From contig CM077034.1 in assembly GCA_039090855.1 (NCBI GenBank), positions 17,431,303-17,495,302 on the forward strand: a stretch of 64,000 nt of DNA. The letters are read 5' to 3'. This stretch comes from Macrothele yani. Lineage: Eukaryota > Arthropoda > Arachnida > Araneae > Macrothelidae. The notes beneath the pieces are model-generated. The model saw only the letters and a list, made by a program, of their open reading frames with translations, had not been told where the DNA came from and did not search any database. Positions within the stretch are counted from its first letter, which is position 1; every line of letters begins with the position of its first letter. The position numbers were made by a program, and so were the translations under genes. Below are positions 21,450 through 32,700 of the stretch, piece after piece.

Positions 21450-22800
21450 CCGTGCAAATTAATTGGGAGAAGCTATTTTATTCTCAGAATTGTAATGTGA
21501 TCGCCAGTTGATGTCGGAAACCCACGTAAACCGGTTTTATCAGCTGTGAGGTGATGTGAATGTTAGAACTTGATAGTAAGAATGTGGTTTTACCGGTTTT
21601 AAACATGGAAATAGGCACTTTAGCTTCAGTTGTGAGCTTTCGTGTGTGACAGGTGGATGTTAGTTTTTGCTCTCTGTGAGTACGTGTTGCTTTCGTGTAT
21701 TGAAAAATGGATATTTCCCCAAGGAAGCGTGCAAAAATAATTCCTCTGAAGGATCACACTTCTATGACAGTGAGAGATATCGCATCTGCAGTTGGTGTAG
21801 GCAAATCAAGTGTATCAAGACTGCTTACGCGATACAATGCATCTGGATCATTGTCTCCAAAAAGGAGAGGTAAATGTGGAAGAAAACGAAAGACAACTCC
21901 ACGAACCGATAAATATCTAATCAGAAATAGTAAAATGAATAAAAAAAAACAAACACCGACCTTCAAAGAGATTTATTGGCTAGTGGTTGTGATGTTAGTG
22001 ATTCAACTGTGCGCCGTTGGCTTCTGGAAGTTGGCCGGAAGGCAAGAAGACCAACGAAAAAACAATATTTGAATGCGAAAATGAAGATAAAACGTTTGGC
22101 ATGGGCCAAAAAATATAAATCATGGACTGCTGACCTCTGGAAAAAGGTAATTTTCAGTGATGAAACTCATTTATTTGTGCAGGGTTACCAAGCAAATGTC
22201 GTTAGACGAAGCAACTGCAAACCCTTGAGACCTGAGCGTGTCAAACAAACTGTAAAACACCCTCTGAAACAGGTGTTTTGGGGTTTTTTCACATCAAATG
22301 GCACTGGAAACTTAGTTCCTGTTCAAGGTATGATGAATTCAGCCAAATACGTAGAAATATTACAACGTAGGATTGTTCCATTGTAAATTTTCGACGGGAC
22401 ATTTCAACATGACTTGGCCCCATGTCACAATTCGAAATTGGTCAAGCTGGAAAATCAAATTCATTTGCTTGATTGGCCTGGAAATTCACCAAACTTAAAT
22501 CCCATAGAAAACTTGTGGAATATTTTGAAGAGACGTTTAGGTAAAATGGACTGTACAACCAAAGAACGCATGATAACGAATGCTATAAAAGTGTGGTTCC
22601 ACGATTATGAAGTGAAAAATATGTGCACTCAATTATTGGGGTCAATGCCAAAACGAATTCAAGAGGTATTTTCTGCTGAAGGAGGATATACTTCATACTA
22701 ATACAGGTATTTATCAGTGTATATCAACGCATAGAATGATATAAAGGCATAGTTTGGAAAAAAGAGTGATTTTTTACTTTGTCCCAATTAATTTGCACAG
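21450..22800 (+). mobile_element. Tc1-like transposon, distinct lineage
   Basis: The terminal repeats CCGTGCAAATTAATTGGGA (21450) and TCCCAATTAATTTGCACAG (ending 22800) are inverted. Each is flanked by TA (21448-21449, 22801-22802). Length is 1351 bp. The transposase on the plus strand is broken. Confidence 0.92.
21707..22701 (+). pseudogene. Tc1-like transposase pseudogene
   Basis: The start MDISPRKRAKIIPLKDHTSM is intact, and a helix-turn-helix follows (VRDIASAVGVGKSSVSRLLT). A frameshift near 21975 moves the reading to SGCDVSDSTVRRWLLEVGRK. The first aspartate is in VIFSDETHLFV. A stop follows RRIVPL at 22384-22386. The second aspartate is in FQHDLAPCH, with L in place of the usual N after the D. 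The glutamate is in NSPNLNPIENLWNIL, and the end is EGGYTSY. The three pieces add up to a full-length protein, so decay is by point changes. Confidence 0.88.
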
Positions 22801-23279
22801 TATAGAATCTCCTCCAAAGATCTTCAGCCGATCGCGGTGACACTTGCCACAGAGAAAGGGAAGGACATGGTGATGACATGGGGTTGGTATCATTGTAATT
22901 GGTAATGTCGTATAAAAATAATGACTATTAAAAAACTGACCCATTTTAATAATAATTGAAAAAATCCGTTCTCTATACGAGACTCGGGACAATTAGTTGT
23001 TAGGGCATAACTACGACATGACACATCCGATCACCGTGATTTTTGGCATGCGATTGGACATTGTCCACAGTCAGGTTTTGACGCTTTCAGATTCCCGAAA
23101 TTCCGTGTCATTGAGGAATTTCAATTAAAACTAGGTGGCCTTTTACTTGAACTGTTTCACGAAAGTCGGCTCACTAACATTAATTTAAAAACATCGTTTG
23201 AAATGAAAAACGAAGAAATGGAAAGACTCCCTCTGTTAGCTCAACGCTTACTTAATCTATAACAAGTTAGTAAAATCAT
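22801..23279. other. spacer with the second copy of the flanking repeat
   Basis: Contains the partner (22975-23120) of the repeat at 21231-21385. From 23100 to 23262 a plus frame reads FQLKLGGLLLELFHE and ends in LAQRLLNL with a stop. It may be the tail of a degraded coding sequence but was not recognised. Confidence 0.35.
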
Positions 23280-23945
23280 GCAATGCATTGATTATAATAC
23301 GCTTTCCAACATACCAGAAATCATTACTCAAGTTATCACTCAAGTTATGAGAATAATAGCTGTGGAATAAATGTCGGTCCTGTGCCCTGACCTTTGATCC
23401 CATTTCGATGATATTCAACAGAACCGGTTCGGTATACGTCCGAAATAACATGATAAAGTTTTGTCGTAATCGAAGCATTTTTACGTTAGTTATGATGCAT
23501 AAGGCCTATGGAATAGATCCCGCTCTTGTGTCCTAACCTTTGACCCCATTGCGCCCATTTTCAATAGAATTCGTCCCCACGCAAGCTCCTACAACATACT
23601 AACATTTCATCCAAATCGAAGCATTTTTACGTAAGTTATGACGCATAATGGCGATGGAAGTGATTCCGCTCCTATGTCCTGACCTTTGACCCCATTTCGC
23701 CCATTTTCAATAGTGTTTGTCGCCAGGTGGTCCCTTACCACATCCGAAAATTTCATCGAAATCGAGCCCTTTTTTACGTTAGTTATGACGCATAAGAGCA
23801 GTGGAATGGATCCCGCTCTTATGTACTGACCTTTGACCACATTTCGTTAACTTTAAATTGGGTTCCTTCGCAGGTGATCCCCTACCAGATACTAAAATTT
23901 CATCGAAATCGAACGATTGTTACGCGAGTTATCGTGCGGACGGGC
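23280..23945 (-). repeat. 146-bp tandem repeat, block 1
   Basis: About four and a half diverged units. Shared words include TTATGACGCATAA, CTGACCTTTGACCCCATTTC and AAATTTCATCGAAATCGAA. The block ends in TTACGCGAGTTATCGTGCGG, the same exit that closes block 3 at 27735. Similar sequence elsewhere reads as a translatable-looking pattern on both strands, but no frame is conserved. Confidence 0.85.
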
Positions 23946-24234
23946 ATACGCACGCAACGCGTGACGTAATGAGGCAAATCGGAATCGCGAACATCTGCTC
24001 GCCGCAAGAGTGTGACGTCATAAAACTTTAATAGGATCCGCCATCACTAAAAACGTTATAATTCGGGGTGGTTATTTAACCCACTAAACGAATTCTCCTA
24101 AAGTCGAGATCAGGCTAAATCGATTTCTAGTACCAGAAAACGGTAGGTTAACGACTTTCATCAAAATTCTTAGAGCCGTTTTCAAAATAAAATGTACATA
24201 CATACATACATACATACAAGAATTGCTACTTTAA

Positions 24235-24673
24235 GGTGGACGTCAAGTAATTTTGCTTCCTATACTTCCTATGGAAAAACTTCTGTTCACATTTTCTTCA
24301 CAATTAATGCGTTCCCAAGTATGAAAATTTGAACATCGATTAAAATAGCTTCATTTCATAACTTGGAATACTTAATATTTTCAAAACCATAACCGTAATT
24401 ATGCAATCCAACATTTATTTGTCCACTGACGTCATCAAAGTACAGGTCGCGCCATCTTTTTCCTGGTTTCAACACCACCAAAGGAAACGTTATTGTTTTT
24501 TAATATAATTATGCTTATGTTTTAAAAAAATGTTAAGTATTCCAAGTTATAGTATGAAGTTATTTTAATCGATGTTCAAATTTTCATCCTTGGAAACACA
24601 TTAATTGTGAAGGAAATGTGTACAAAAGTTTTTCCATTGGAAGTATAGGAAGCAAAATTACTTGACGTCCACC
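24235..24673. mobile_element. TTAA-flanked MITE with long inverted arms (piggyBac-like)
   Basis: The two arms of about 150 bp are inverted copies. The left begins GGTGGACGTCAAGTAATTTT and the right ends with its complement, ACTTGACGTCCACC. TTAA occurs directly outside both ends (24231-24234 and 24674-24677), the target used by piggyBac-type transposases. The 439-bp interior has no coding sequence, so it would need a transposase in trans. A second copy is at 45405-45854. A (TACA)n run lies just upstream at 24193-24219. Confidence 0.85.
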
Positions 24674-24677
24674 TTAA

Positions 24678-25226
24678 TAATATGTGATAAGGGCAATGGA
24701 ATGGATCGCAATCCTAAGTCCTGACCTTTGACCACATTTCGTCCATTTTCAATGGGATTCGTCCCCATGTGGTCCCCTACTACATACTGAAATTTCATCG
24801 AAATCGAACCATTTTTACGCACGTTATGACGCATAAGGGCAATGGAATGCATCCCGATCTTATGACCTGAACTTTGACCCCACTTCACCCATTTTGAATA
24901 AGATTCGTCCCCAGGTGGTCCCCTACCACATAGTATACTTTCATTGAAATCGAACCATATTTACGCAAGTTATGACGCATAAGGACAATGGAATGATTCC
25001 GCTCCTACGTCGTGACCTTTTAACCCCATTTGTCCCATTTTCAACAGGTCTCGTCCCTAGGTGGTCCCCTACCACATAGTATACTTTCATTGAAATCGAA
25101 CCATATTTACGCAAGTTATGACGCATAAGGACAATGGAATGATTCCGCTCCTACGTCGTGACCTTTTAACCCCATTTGTCCCATTTTCAACAGGTCTCGT
25201 CCCTAGGTGGCCCCCTACCACATAGT
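24678..25226 (-). repeat. 146-bp tandem repeat, block 2
   Basis: Just under four units; the last two are nearly identical to each other and to block 3. The block stops at ACCACATAGTAT, where the LINE tail begins, and its sequence resumes on the other side of the LINE at 27256. Confidence 0.88.
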
Positions 25227-27255
25227 ATCATCATCATCATCATCATTGTCAACCATTATCAATCCACTGCTGGACGAAGGTCTCCCCAAGTTTCCTCCAC
25301 AACGGTCTGTCTTGTGCCAGTCTCCTCCATGTCACCCCTGCATACTTTCGAATTTCATCCACCCATCTCCTATGTGGTCTTCTTCTGGGTCTTTTCCTGT
25401 CCCTTGGAATCCAATCTAAAATTTCGGCTGTCCATCGATGATCTGTCCTTCTGGCAGTATGTCCAGCCCATTGCCATTTCAGGGATTTAACTCTGATCAT
25501 GATGTCTTCCACTCTTGTCATTTTTCGGATCCACGAGTTCCTCTTCTTATCTCTCCTGGTTACACCAAGGATGCACCTCTCCATGCTTCTTTGAGTTGTC
25601 TGCAGCCTTTGAATGTCTCTTTTAGTTAAGGTCCACGTCTCTGCACCATACGTAAGCACTGGAAGGATGCATTGATCAAACACTTTTCTTTTAAGACATA
25701 ATGGCATATTGCTCTTGAAAATTATGCTGTTTCTTCCAAAAGCTCTCCAGGCAAGTTTTGTACGCCGATTAATTTCTTCATCAATGTGACCCTCACTTGA
25801 TATCTGCTGTCCAAGATAAATGTACGTATCTGTTATCTCCAGCTTTTCTCCATCAATCGATAAATCTTCATTTCTTGTAAAAGCATTGAACATCACTTTT
25901 GTCTTCTGAAAGTTCATTTTTAATCCCACTTCTTTACTCTTGTCAGCAAGTTCCTGGATCATACTCTGCAGCTCTGATGGGGTAGTTGCAAAAATGACTA
26001 CGTCATCAGCAAAACGAAGGTGGGTTAGATAATCTCCATTAATCTTTATCCCCTTGTTTTCCCAGCTCAGCGACTGAAAAACACCCTCCAATGTGGCATT
26101 AAAGAGCTTCGGAGATATGGTGTCACCTTGTCTCACTCCCTTTCCAATTTTTACGTGTGTTGTATTTTCAAACAGCCTAATCTTTGCACTTGCATTTTCA
26201 TAGATGTTATTAATAATATTAATGTATGCATCTTCAATACAGCAGGTTTTCAGAGCCATTGTAACTGCTGATGGTTTCACCGAATCAAAGGCTTTTTCAT
26301 AATCGATAAAAGCCATGCACAATGGAAGTTCATATTCCCTCGCTCTTTCAATTAGTTCTCTCAGTACGTGGATATGATCTATTGTGCTGTAGCCACTCCT
26401 GAATCCAGCTTGTTCTCTCGGTTGAGCCATGTCCAGTGTTACCTTCAAGCGGTGTGAAAGAACTTTAGTGAAGATTTTATAAACTACTGATAGGAGGCTG
26501 ATAGGTCTGTAGTTTCCGAGATCCTCAATGTCACCTTTCTTATGTAGCAGGATCATTGTAGCGGTGTTCCAATCCTCAGGAATCTTTCCTTCATTAAGGC
26601 ATCGAGTGAAAATTTGGGCGAGTACTGTTTCGATTTCTCCACTTGCTTCTTGTATGATGTCTAGAGTAATTCCATCTTCTCCTGGAGCTTTTCCTCGCTT
26701 CATGTTCTTGATTGCATGAGCAACTTCTGCTGGAAGGACTGGAGGAACTCTGGTACTGGTATCTTTCATGATGTCTGGAGTGCATATATCATCCCTTTCA
26801 TATAATTTGGAGTAGAAATCTTTCACTCTTGTCAAAATTTCTGCCTCTATTTCTTGTTACAGAACCATCTTCTTTTCTCAGTGCCATAATCTGTTTTCTT
26901 CCCTTACTGAGATGTCCCTTTGCTATCTTTAGGCTTTGGTTGTTTTCAATTGCTTTCCTCACTAGTTCACAGTTGAATTTCCTTACGTCTTCAGTGATAC
27001 TTTTTCTTACTGTCTTGCATAGCTCTATATATTCCACTTTGGAAGTCACATCTTCTTTAGTTGTCCTCATCTCTCTTCTCTTTTGCATCAACATTTTGGT
27101 TTTTCCTGATAATTTGTTCACATGCAACTTGTTCTTAGACCCAGCTAATTTTGTTGCTGTTTCCATAAGAGCTTTGGTTACTTTTCTGTTAACTTCAGAA
27201 ATATCCACTTCTTCCGATGTTAGGCCTTCTAAAGCAGAGAACCTGTTCTTCAGTT
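25227..27255 (-). mobile_element. RTE-like LINE, longest copy in the window
   Basis: The minus-strand element begins at 25227 with its (ATG)n tail (CATCATCATC on plus) and extends about 2.03 kb into the region upstream of the reverse transcriptase. It was inserted into the 146-bp repeat: the unit reads CATAGTAT before and ACTTTCATTGAAATCG after. Only a TA-sized duplication can be seen. The endonuclease is absent, so it is 5'-truncated. Confidence 0.9.
25249..27208 (-). pseudogene. LINE reverse transcriptase with one frameshift
   Basis: The upstream part (27208-26810) reads MDISEVNRKVTKALMETATK and then RKEDGSVTRNRGRNFDKSE, the linker that precedes reverse transcriptase in these LINEs. A frameshift at about 26850 leads into TRVKDFYSKLYERDD and an open run of more than 500 codons. 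That run carries AFIDYEKAFDSV, GVRQGDTISPKLF, FADDVVIFA and TYGAETWTLTKRDIQ, and ends in WIDNG. Repairing a single indel would give one frame, so the copy is fairly young. It is about 96 percent or more identical by eye to the copy at 17776. Confidence 0.88.
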
Positions 27256-27735
27256 ACTTTCATTGAAATCGAACCATATTTACGCAAGTTATGACGCATA
27301 AGGACAAAGGAATGATTCCGCTCCTACGTCGTGACCTTTTAACCCCATTTGTCCCATTTTCAACAGGTCTCGTCCCTAGGTGGTCCCTTACCACATAGTA
27401 CACTTTCATTGAAATCGAACCATATTTACGCAAGTTATGACGCATAAGGACAATGGAATGATTCCGCTCCTACGTCGTGACCTTTTAACCCCATTTGTCC
27501 CATTTTCAACAGGTCTCGTCCCTAGGTGGTCCCCTACCACATAGTATACTTTCATTGAAATCGAACCATATTTACGCAAGTTATGACGCATAAGGACAAT
27601 GGAATGATTCCGCTCCTACGTCGTGACCTTTTAACCCCATTTGTCCCATTTTCAACAGGTTTCGTCCGTAGGTGGTCCCCTACCACATAGTATACTTTCA
27701 TTGAAATCGAACCATTTTTACGCCAGTTATCGTGC
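27256..27735 (-). repeat. 146-bp tandem repeat, block 3
   Basis: Three and a third units with a period of exactly 146 bp, nearly identical to the last units of block 2. This is the array continued on the far side of the LINE. It ends at TTATCGTGCGGACAGACGAA. Confidence 0.9.
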
Positions 27736-28124
27736 GGACAGACGAACGGACAAAGCTGGAGCATATACGCTTTTTCAACTTACGGTTGGAAAGCGTAAAT
27801 AAAAGGAAGTTTGTGATGCGTGTGTGTGTGTGTCTGTCTTTCGCGATACAAAAATGAAAAACGTGGTTCCCGATCTGAATGTGTCTTTCCGCTTTGCTTG
27901 CATGCAACCTCATCACAACCAGCGTGAAGGAAAGTAGTTCCTGATAAATTTTAGGCATTTCACTTTTAGAATGTTTCGCACTTTTGTTCTGGAAGTCATA
28001 AATTTTACGCGTTCGAATTTTAGAATTTTTTACAACAGACGCTTAGATTTTGCAATAGCTTCGCTCAAAATTTGCCAACTGTACCCGAGTTATCGGATAT
28101 CGTTGGTGGCTTGTCCTAGTTTAC
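27736..28124. other. spacer with (GT)n and a dispersed module
   Basis: A short (GT)n lies at 27820-27833. The part at about 27875-27960 (TTTCCGCTTTGCTTGCATGC, AACCAGCGTGAAGGAAAGTA) is a diverged copy of the module seen at 36560-36650, 38890-38985 and 40670-40750. No gene is seen. Confidence 0.5.
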
Positions 28125-28779
28125 TTAACGTTGCTGTATCAAAGTTCTCCATTTACGGCGATCTTCATACACAACTCGGGCTTCACTGACACCCATCACA
28201 TGACGCAGACAAGACCTTCTATCCTTCATATTCATAATCTTTTTCTCGTGCAGACAATCCTGAATCTGATCCTCCCATGACTTCCTTGGCCTTCCTCTGC
28301 CCTTTCTTACTGCCACTTGGGCTAAAAAAAATTCTTAGTAAGCATCTCATCACTCATTCTTTCAAGACGGCCAGACAACCTAAGAATATTAGTCTTCACG
28401 TTGCTAACAACATTTTGCTTCACATAACACAACTGCAACACATCTTCATTCCTCACACAATCAGAACGTGTCTTGCCACAAACACCCCGTAAGTAACGCA
28501 TTCCCCCAGCACACAGACGACTATTATGCTTCTTCTGTAGTACCCAGGTTTCACTGCCATACATCAGAATAGGAACGACTACACTTTCACACACAGCCAT
28601 GCTGACCTCTCTTGAGAACCCATCATTCCTGTGAAAACCTCCCAAACCTGCTATGACTTTCAATGAAGAATTCACTCGCCTCATACTAATTTCGACATAC
28701 GATTTGTTCTCTGTTAAACATGCTTCCTAAATACACAGACTCATTCACCCGGTCAATCACCGTGCCATTCAGACTTATA

Positions 28780-29953
28780 CACCGAGTGGCCACTTTATTA
28801 TGACCACCCCCTTAGTAATACTGCGTCGATTCTTCGTGGCATGGACTCCACGAGGTGTTGATAGGTGGTTTGTGGAATCTGAGACCATGCTTGATGAATA
28901 GCACTTTCCAGGAGTGTGAGATTGCAGGGTTGTGAATCCAGCTGTCTGATGGCTCGTTCAACTTCATCCCACAAATTCTCAATGGGATTGAGATCTGGAG
29001 ATTGTGGGGGCCACCTAAGCAAAGTAAACTCACCGGCATGTTCCAGAAACCAATCATGTACAATACGAGCACTACGCATTATCTTGTTGAAAGTAGCCAT
29101 CGCCATTGGGATAAACCATCCACGTGACAGGATGCACTTGGTCCGCAACGATGTTTAGATATGATGTGCCAGTCAGACCTTGATCAACACGAATTAAAGG
29201 GCATGCCAAGAAAACATTCTCCAAACCATAACGTTGCCTCCACCAGCTTGAAGGGTTGTAGCAATGCATTTGGGGGTCCATGCTTTCTTGCTGTTTCCGC
29301 CAAATTCTAACCCGGCCATCGGCATAGTGCAACTGAAAACCTGATTCATCGGACCACATAATTTGTTTCCAATTATCGACTGTCCAATCCTTGTGCGAAC
29401 TGGAGACGTTTTATCTTGTTAACTGCAGAAAGCAAAGGTGTTCGAACAGGCCTTCGGCTGCCATATCCCATCCGATGCAGTGTACGGCGAACAGTGCGTG
29501 CAGAGATCATTTGAGGGGATCCTTGATTAAGATGGTCTGTAATTCGCTGCACTGTTGCCCTTCTGTTACCTGTTACCAGTCTGGATACTCTCCGTTCCGC
29601 CCGAGCAGTCACTAATCGATGACGACCACACGTTGCCTGTACAGACCCAGTTTTTTGGCTGACAGTCCAGTCTTTAAACACTTTAACAACAGTTGCTCTG
29701 GAACATTTCACGAATGCGGCGCTTTCGGTGATGCTCGCTCCATAGCTCCTAGCTCCTACAATCATCCCACGTTGAAAGTCCGTCAAATTGCATTTTTTTA
29801 CCCATCTCGTCACCCAAAAATCACTTCTACTACTGTCGCAAGTACTAAGCTTTCCCTTTTTATACTAGCCTCGCCCTCTGGCGGCAACAGCGTGCAGCCA
29901 TAACTCATTTGCTTAAAACTGTCAGGTGTCCATAATACGGTGGACACTCAGTG
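28780..29953 (-). mobile_element. Tc1-like transposon, family C, inserted in a LINE
   Basis: The terminal repeats CACCGAGTGGCCACTTTATT (28780) and the inverted CGGTGGACACTCAGTG (ending 29953) are flanked by TA on both sides (28778-28779, 29954-29955). The surrounding LINE reading frame continues across the element, so the insertion postdates the LINE. Length is 1174 bp. Confidence 0.92.
28798..29813 (-). pseudogene. Tc1-like transposase pseudogene, family C
   Basis: Three frame segments together cover the protein. 29813-29373 starts MTRWVKKCNLTDFQRGMIVG and holds the helix-turn-helix pair. 29359-29072 has the first aspartate in MWSDESGFQLHYADGRVRIW and the second in GYFQQDNA. 29140-28798 has SPDLNPIENLWDEVERA with the glutamate, and the C-terminus. 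Two frameshifts separate them. All three catalytic residues remain. Confidence 0.88.
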
Positions 29954-30025
29954 TATTACATTCAGTGCTAACAGTTCCTCGCTCAAAAGACCATAACTTT
30001 GGTTTTTCCCTTATTTATACTCAGT

Positions 30026-30329
30026 TTCCCCCCTTTCTCTCGCCCTTGGATGTATTAGCTATAATTTAATAGCTTGTGTCGTTAAGCCCCCCCCCCTTCC
30101 ATTTGGAGACGTCTCAGTTGCTGAGTCCATCCCTACGGATTTGTGAAGTCAGTTGCTGACAGATAAACACACATAGCACCGTGGATTGTTGGCCCTGTAG
30201 AGTAAGGCGAACGCACTCCGCTACAGTTAATCGGGAGATCTGGAGTTCGATCCCAGCGGTGTCGAATAACAATTTTTTGGCTACTGTGTATTAATTAAAG
30301 AAAAACGTGGAAAGAGCGATGACTTTGTC
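30026..30329. other. spacer with a tRNA-like (SINE) motif
   Basis: GGAGTTCGATCCCAGC at about 30241-30256 is a good polymerase III B box, and GAACGCACTCCGCTACAGTT precedes it. The stretch at about 30180-30270 is therefore probably the head of another tRNA-derived SINE. No cloverleaf could be completed. A C run lies at 30088-30097. Confidence 0.4.
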
Positions 30330-30386
30330 TATTTACATTGTCGCCACGTATTTGGAAGATTTTCAGCAGAGAAGTAGATCCAGAAT

Positions 30387-30422
<36 letters not shown>

Positions 30423-30540
30423 CAATAGGTAAAAATTATAAAGGAAGGAAGAAAGAAAAGGAAATAGAAAGAAACAAGTGTGAATAACAGCGAGAGAAAG
30501 GTAGAATCAAGAAGGCACGGAAATGAGCAGAATAGGCGAA

Positions 30541-30584
<44 letters not shown>

Positions 30585-30953
30585 CTAAAATAACGAAGAG
30601 AGACAAACGATAGAATCAGGAAGGAGAAAAGAAACAGAGATAGAGAAAGACGTGTTGAATAAGGAGGTGGGGAGAAAAGGAAAAACACAGAGAGAGGGAG
30701 AGGGGGATAGCTAGAATAACGAAGAGAGAGAGAGAGAGAGAGGGAGAGGGGGATAGCTAGAATAACGAAGAGAGAAAGGGAGACAAACGATAGAATCAGG
30801 AAGGGGAAAAGAAAAAGAAAGAGAGATAGAGAAAGAAGTGTAGAAAAAGGAGGTGGGAAGACAAGAAAAAACGAAAGAGAGATAGAGAAAGAAATGTTGA
30901 ATAAGGAGGTGGGAAGAAAAGGAAAAACACAGAGACAGTGAGATAGCTGGAAT

Positions 30954-31006
<53 letters not shown>

Positions 31007-31231
31007 GAACGATAGAATCAGGAAGGAAAAAAAGAAAGAGAAAGAAATGTTGAATAAGTAGGTGGGGAGAAAAGGAAAAAACAGAGAGAGAGAGATAGCA
31101 AGAATAACGAAGAGAGATAAACGATAGAATCAGGAAGGAAAAAAGAAAGAGAGATAGAGAAAGAAATGTTGAATAAGGAGGTGGGAAGAAAAGGAAAAAC
31201 ACAGAGAGAGAAAGAGTGAGATAGCTGGAAT

Positions 31232-31280
<49 letters not shown>

Positions 31281-31535
31281 GAACGATAGAATCAGGAAGG
31301 AAAAAAAGAAAGAGAAAGAAATGTTGAATAAGTAGGTGGGGAGAAAAGGAAAAAACAGAGAGAGAGAGATAGCAAGAATAACGAAGAGAGATAAACGATA
31401 GAATCAGGAGAGGAAAAAGAAAGAGAGATAGAGAAAGAAATGTTGAATAAGGAGGTGGGAATAAAAGGAAAAAACAGAGAGAGAAAGAGTGAGATAGCTA
31501 GAATAACGAAGAGAAAGAGTGAGATAGCTAGAATA

Positions 31536-31611
<76 letters not shown>

Positions 31612-31677
31612 GATAGAATCAGGAAGGAAAAAGAAAGAGAAAGAAATGTTGAATAAGGAGGTGGGGAGAAAAGGAAA

Positions 31678-31717
<40 letters not shown>

Positions 31718-31946
31718 AGTGAGATAGCTAGAATAACGAAGAGAGAGAGACAAACGATAGAATCAGGAAGGGAAAAAGAAAGAGAGATAGAGAAAGAAAT
31801 GTTGAATAAGGAGGTGGGAATAAAAGGGAAAAACAGAGAGAGAAAGAGTGAGATAGCTAGAATAACGAAGAGAGAGGGAAACGATAGAATCAGGAAGGAA
31901 AAAGAAAGAGAAAGAAATGTTGAATAAGGAGGTGGGGAGAAAAGGA

Positions 31947-31988
<42 letters not shown>

Positions 31989-32700
31989 GATAGCTAGAAT
32001 AACGAAGAGAGAGAGACAAACGATAGAATCAGGTAGGGAAAAAGAAAGAGAGATAGAGAAACAAAATGTTGAATAAGGAGGTGGGAAGAAAAGGAAAAAA
32101 CAGAGAGAGAGAGAGAGAGAGTGAGTGAGATAGCTGGAATAACGAAGAGAGAGAGAGTGAGATAGGTAGAATAACGAAGAGAGAGAGAGAGAGAGAGAGA
32201 CAAACGATAGAATCAGGAAGGGAAAAAGAAAGAGAGATAGAGAAAGAAAAGTTGAATAAGGAGGTGGGAATAAAAGGAAAAACAGAGAGAGAAAGAGTGA
32301 GATAGCTAGAATAACGAAGAGAGAGAGAGAGAGATAGAATAACGAAGAGAAAGAGATAAACGATAGAATCAGGAAGGGGAAAAGAAAGAGAGATAGAAAA
32401 AAAAAATTTGAAAAAGGATGTGGGGCGAAAAGGAAAAGCAGAATGAGCCAAGAGAGAGGGACAAAAATGTTGAAGAAGAGCGAAATAAAGGTAGAAAAAG
32501 CAAACGAGACACAGAGTGAAAAGCGAGATAAGGAAAGGAGGAAGTGACAGAAATAGGAGGCGTGATACAATCGGATATACAGATAGCAGTTGAATAAAAG
32601 ATAGTGAAAGGAAAGGGGTCTGCGTAAAGCGACTCAAAAAAGGTAAACATCGTGGGGTTGGAGGGAAAGAAATATTGTGAGTGAAAGGAATCGAAAGAGA
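30330..32700 (+). repeat. polypurine (GA)n-rich tandem repeat region
   Basis: The plus strand is almost pure purine for more than 2 kb. Pure (GA)n runs of up to about 70 bp (for example 31540-31607) alternate with a spacer of roughly 100 bp containing AACGATAGAATCAGGAAGG, AATGTTGAATAAGGAGGTGG and GATAGCTAGAATAACGAAGA. Spacer copies recur at least 15 times. Minus-strand serine/leucine-rich open stretches across the region are low-complexity artefacts. Confidence 0.95.

Larger units (their letters stand above)
28125..30025 (-). pseudogene. second LINE family, C-terminal RT region, split by a Tc1
   Basis: Reading the minus strand from about 30025 gives LSINKGKTKVMVF. After the Tc1 insertion (28780-29953) it continues SLNGTVIDRVNESVYLGSMF, then PILMYGSETWVLQKKHNSRL, NILRLSGRLERMSDEMLTK, GRGRPRKSWEDQIQ and a basic tail ending near 28125. 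Several stops and shifts make it a relic. Its segment at about 28305-28420 is the same coding stretch that makes up the 118-bp satellite at 1859-8262. Confidence 0.85.

Noticed and set aside
24193..24219. (TACA)n as a functional regulatory element
   Set aside because: A short microsatellite next to a MITE; nothing else in the sequence supports a regulatory role.
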